Shown here: positions 60,201 through 64,000 of the stretch, in pieces
Position numbering within the stretch: position 1 is the first letter of the stretch
Layout of the letters: each line of letters starts with the position of its first letter
Source of the DNA: Sorghum bicolor
Taxonomy: Eukaryota > Streptophyta > Magnoliopsida > Poales > Poaceae
DNA: 64,000 nt
Assembly (NCBI RefSeq): GCF_000003195.3
Contig: NC_012871.2
Span: 55,977,802-56,041,801, forward strand
Reading direction: 5' to 3'
Notes under the pieces: model-generated
Told to the model about the DNA's origin: nothing
Seen by the model: the letters and a program-made list of their open reading frames with translations, nothing else
Database searches by the model: none
Program-made: the position numbers and the translations under genes

Positions 60201-61591
60201 TGAGCAGGTAGTAGTACCCAATCTGTATTCATGGCGATGGTGTTGATATATGTGTGTGTATGATATGTGTGGCGAGCTGGTTGATCTTGTAGGCTGTGTA
60301 TTAATCCTCATTTTGATTTCTGCAATGCCTGTGTCGTCGTGCTGCTGCCTCCATCTGAGCTTTAGATCCGTGTGACTGTGATGCCACGCTTCACTCCCTC
60401 CAGCAGAGGTCTCATTCTGCATTTTTGCTGACCTCTCGATTGATTGTTGCCGATCTTGTGCCGCTATAATCCGGTGTCAGGGTTTCGTGTTGTCAGTCTT
60501 GATCTGTCAATCTTGTGCCACTCCCTGGCTATAACAAAGGCTATTGGCCGAGCAAGCCATTCATGCGCTAATCGAAGTAATGAACTTGTGTTGATCTCTG
60601 CTCTGCTTTTTTGTGCAAAAAAAAAAAATCATGGATCAGATGATCTGTTCGGCTGTATAGAATGATCTTATGCTTGCGGACAAAGGCCTCAATGTTTGCA
60701 GAAACTTCACATGATTTTCTCAGAAATGTCGCCCTATATAATTTGAGAAAAATCCTAAATCGTCATAGGAATTTCACATTAGTGACAGAAGAGAAGATGG
60801 AGAAGAGGAGTCCAGGCAGGAGAAAATCGACAGGAGTCAGTCCGGCATTTCGAAACGGCCGTGCATGTGCAAAGCCGTCACGTGGAGGCATTCGATGCTC
60901 TGATTGATTGGGCCCTTGCTACGGCATGCGTGTTGTACTCTACATCAACATCCATAGCTATATTCCATCACTACGATTCGCCCATGTGGAACTGGATTTG
61001 GACGTAATGCATATATGGTCTGAAAAAAAAACTAGGACTTAAGTGTTCTTTTTTTTCTTGAAACATGTTGAAGACACCAGCACTCAAATAGATGCATATA
61101 TACTCGTCTCTATTAATACCTGCAAGAGCACGATCTTATGTCTTGATATTAACAAAGTCGTCACATGCGTCTTGTAAAATACGAGCACTGAAATTGAAGG
61201 GAAATGGAAGTTTCCTTTAGAATTTCTATGAGCAATTTCTACAAATCAAAGCCTGCTACAGGACTTCAATCCGTAGGAATTTGAATCCTTTGTTTTTCCT
61301 CCATTTCAAAGGAGGCCTTTTTTTTCTCTTTGTACTAGTTTGAAGTTTGAACAGAGGAAATAAAATAAAGAGATGTTTGAAATCTTTGCAAACACTGTGT
61401 TACATCGTGTTTGTTGGAACGAGCAAGACATAAGATTCTTAGCTAGCTTACCTCATGTCATGTGTTGGGAAGTTTTTTTCTTGTTGAGGCGAGCTAGCCA
61501 ATTTGGCTCGCCTCAATTAGCAAGGTTTGGTTTACCCAACCATGCATGCTAGGCAAGGCTATAGCTCATTGGGAAACCAAGCGGCCTCTAA
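60201..61591. other. Intergenic DNA
   Basis: Probable 3' untranslated region to about 60450, then AT-rich DNA. A short A-run (60619-60629) and nothing else recognisable. Confidence 0.4.
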
Positions 61592-61957
61592 GGCCAGTCT
61601 CAATGGTCCGTTTCAATGCACTATTTCCAAAACAAATCTGCTGATAGAGCATCAATGAAACGAACAATGAAACAACCTCCACAATGCATGAGTTTCACCT
61701 TGATGTTTCCTAGGCTGCGCAAAGTATTTAATTACTGTAAAATGATTGGATCATATGCAAGATGGTGAAATGATTTAGTCCTCAGTGGGGATTTCATCAT
61801 GTTTCACCGCGTGGGAAACAACGCCAGCGGAGTTTCACCATGGTGAAACTACTTCCTTCTCTCTCCTCTTCGTTTCATGCAAAAAGTGCAGTTTTGCTGA
61901 CATGGCGCTCTAATAAATGTGCATGACATCCTAGTGAAACCCCCACTGAGACTGGCC
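61592..61957. mobile_element. Tourist-like MITE (366 bp)
   Basis: Ends GGCCAGTCTCAATGG and its inverted counterpart (CCCACTGAGACTGGCC) are flanked by TAA on both sides (61589-61591 and 61958-61960). Inside, gtttca/tgaaac motifs repeat. The TAA duplication points to PIF/Harbinger. Confidence 0.88.
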
Positions 61958-62068
61958 TAAAGACATGTGTTAATTGGGTGTTTCTGCCCAGACTGCACCT
62001 ACGCGTGTGTATATTATTCTGCCGAAGAAACGCGTTTGGGAGACCTACATCCGCACATGCAAATAGTA

Positions 62069-62323
62069 CTTCCTCCATAGTCGTAAAGAAAGTCGTTTAT
62101 GACAATGACACGGTCTCCAAAATCTAACTTTGACTCCTTATTTTTATAAAAATATTTATTAAAAAGTGATATATGTATATTTTTGTAAAAGTATTTTTCA
62201 AGACAAATCTATTCATATGGTTTTCACATTTTTAAACTCAACTTAAAATTTATTCATGATTTATATTCCCAATATTTGACCCAAATTTATCTAAAACGAC
62301 TTTCTTTATAGGTACAAAGGGAG
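62069..62323. mobile_element. Stowaway-like MITE (255 bp)
   Basis: Left end CTTCCTCCATAGTCGTAAAG and right end (ctttataggtacaaagggag) are inverted copies, with TA duplications at 62067-62068 and 62324-62325. Interior AT-rich with gtcgttt/aaacgac near the ends. Confidence 0.8.
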
Positions 62324-63022
62324 TATGCTCGGATCCAAGTTGGGTGGATGCGGCTCGTTAGAGGCAGGGAATGGTTGTGGGGTCCGTGCGTCATTCTTAC
62401 ATAGGCAACCAAACAACATCTTAGTTTTTTGTGTATTTGCTCATGCAACCTCACCAAACGATTTCTTTTCTGAGATATGATTCCACTCAGCCTTCATCCC
62501 CTCAGCCACGATATACAATGCAAGCTCCATCCATCAACCAAACACACCATAACTTGCCGTAGCATTCTTCATCTTAGACTCATGATTATACTTGCTTATC
62601 AATTTATTATGACAAAAGTATATGCATAAATCCGGATCCTTGTGGGTGTTGCTGGCCAGTGTTACATGGATGCAGAGTATGGGCGCCAATCATCCTTTGT
62701 GTCGAAAAACAGGAAGTAAAGTACCTTAGAACAAAAAGGTCAACCTACAAATCAATCCAAGTAGGTGACCCTAAAGAATGACAATCAATCAAAGGTCAAC
62801 CAACTAAAGTAGAAAGTTGAAACCCTCCCTGGCCTAGCTAGCAGGTAGCAGCACACCATAATGTATGTAATGTAACTCTCCCATTGCACATAAATGTGAA
62901 GCACACCTGCTCTCCTCTCCTCTCTTCTCTCTCTACTAGAGTCTAGAGCTTTAGAGCCACCACAAACGCACCTCAAGATCCACAGATAATCGAACACAGA
63001 GTCCAAGAACTCCGACACAGAC
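62324..63022 (+). promoter_or_regulatory. Upstream region and leader of the OVATE gene
   Basis: AT-rich to 62900, then a CT-rich leader (tctcctctcctctcttctctctc, split by one change) about 100 bp before the ATG. No firm TATA box identified. Confidence 0.4.
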
Positions 63023-63832
63023 ATGGAGGACGAGGAGGAGGAGGACAAGAGCACCAAGGCTGATGATGTGGGATGCAAGAAGAATGTGACGAGGCTCCAG
63101 AGGTCATTCCTCCACCTGTCCAGAGCGATCGGCAAGCTCCACGGCCGCCGGGGCCACGCGAACGCCAACGGCGAGACGTCGCTGTCGTCGTCGTCCTCCG
63201 CTGCCACTTCGTTCCTCTCCGGGTGCATGCATCCCCGGACCCACTCCTTCGCCTCCGGCCGCCATCACCGCCACAAGCACGACGACGACGACGATGGCAG
63301 CGGGGACGCCCTCGCCGTCAACTTCAGGTCTCTACGGATCAGCCTCGCCGCCTCGGCTGCCCCTGTCGTCCCCGGCGACGACGAGGGCGACTCGTCGTCG
63401 GCGCAGGATTGTTGTTACGGCGACGGCGGCGGGAGAGGGAGCGAGGCAGACGACGAGCCCAATAAGGCGGTGGTGGCCCAAGGCGCCGGCGTCGCGGTGG
63501 CGACGCTCTCCGCGGCGCCGTACGAGGACTTCCGGCGGTCCATGCGGGAGATGGTGGACGCCGGCGCCGCGGCGGCGGCCGTGGACTGGGACTTCATGGA
63601 GGAGCTGCTGTTCTGCTACCTCCGCCTCAACGACCGCGCCGTGCACAAGGACATCCTCCGCGCGTTCACCGACACGGTCGCCGCGATCCGGCGCCACCGG
63701 CACCGGCGGAGGGCGGCCAACAAGAGCAGGCGGACGCGTCGGCGGCGCCGGAGGCAGCCGGGGGCGGGAGGAGACGGCCGCGGCGACTGTGATGGGGCCG
63801 GCGAGGCAGTGACGACCTCGATCTCGTCGTGA
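63023..63832 (+). CDS. OVATE family protein (transcriptional repressor)
   Basis: A single exon of 269 residues, usual for the family. The N-terminus is acidic; a helical basic segment (RLQRSFLHLSRAIGKLHGRR) may bind partners or DNA. The OVATE domain lies at about 166-219: PYEDFRRSMREMVDA, then DWDFMEELLFCYLRLNDRAVHKDILRAF. The tail is Arg-rich (nuclear localisation). OVATE proteins repress transcription and interact with TALE homeodomain proteins, controlling organ shape and secondary wall growth. Poly-Ser, poly-Asp and poly-Ala runs reflect high GC3. The initiating ATG is the first in the frame after stops. Confidence 0.93.
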   Translation: MEDEEEEDKSTKADDVGCKKNVTRLQRSFLHLSRAIGKLHGRRGHANANGETSLSSSSSAATSFLSGCMHPRTHSFASGRHHRHKHDDDDDGSGDALAVNFRSLRISLAASAAPVVPGDDEGDSSSAQDCCYGDGGGRGSEADDEPNKAVVAQGAGVAVATLSAAPYEDFRRSMREMVDAGAAAAAVDWDFMEELLFCYLRLNDRAVHKDILRAFTDTVAAIRRHRHRRRAANKSRRTRRRRRRQPGAGGDGRGDCDGAGEAVTTSISS

Positions 63833-64000
63833 CTGGCAAATGTGTACGTGTGCATAACCCCGGCGCGCGCCTCTCGCCGTCGGCGTCCCGGCGGTCAGTC
63901 GGTGACCGCAGGAGTTAATACGCGTACGCGTGCGCGCTTTAGCTGAAGTAACGTAACGTGCATGTTAATGGCTCAGCTGTCATACGACTCCCTTCCGTAG
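63833..64000. other. 3' flank of the OVATE gene
   Basis: GC-rich 3' untranslated sequence with alternating cgcgtacgcgtgcgcg near 63920-63936; nothing else recognised. Confidence 0.5.

Noticed and set aside
63294..63812. 172-codon plus frame and several minus frames over the OVATE gene
   Set aside because: They overlap the OVATE coding exon in other frames and stay open because of high GC at third positions.

Overview
This is a plant nuclear window, almost certainly from a grass of the sorghum/maize/sugarcane group (Andropogoneae). Evidence: GT-AG introns in every host gene; GC-rich first exons; grass Tourist-type MITEs with GGCCTTGTTTAG-like ends and 3-bp TSDs; Stowaway MITEs with CTCCCTCC-like ends; Helitron 3' ends (hairpin + CTAG|T); and long Ty3 LTRs. 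The species call is inference. There is one assembly gap (30333-30670).

Layout. 1-14390: repeat-rich DNA. A short minus-strand Helitron (3371-14390) is interrupted by a 10-kb Mutator-like element, MULE-1 (3866-13928). MULE-1 carries four genes: a full-length MULE transposase, a nine-exon plant mobile domain (MAIN/MAIL-like) gene that reads through intact, and two GRF-type zinc-finger genes. 14391-25000: nested repeats, namely a gene fragment, a MITE, a 3.2-kb solo LTR with perfect TSD, and a minus-strand Helitron (about 20502-24925) with a decayed RepHel N-terminus whose coding unit is tandemly amplified four times (465-bp period). 25149-26589: a young TIR transposon with 8-bp TSD, immediately upstream of a host gene.

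26866-39415 is the first host gene island: two ubiquitin-ribosomal protein L40 fusion genes in tandem (the second has its first exon in the gap), a SYP7-family Qc-SNARE, and a type I protein arginine methyltransferase (PRMT1-like, minus strand). 39719-42052 holds a Helitron and MITEs next to the PRMT promoter. 42741-53649 is MULE-2, an internally deleted, inverted relative of MULE-1 with a 9-10 bp TSD and an Athila-type Ty3 retrotransposon (44631-52536) nested in it. 54769-63832 is the second host gene island: a METTL18-like histidine methyltransferase gene, a small uncharacterised ORF, and an intronless OVATE family protein gene.

The most interesting object is MULE-1. Transposase, plant-mobile-domain and one GRF gene are read leftward from the right TIR; the other GRF gene is read rightward from the left TIR, recalling the convergent mudrA/mudrB plan of MuDR. 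MULE-2 kept only the TIRs and the two GRF genes (now broken). The accessory proteins may serve transposition or counter silencing; that role is inference.
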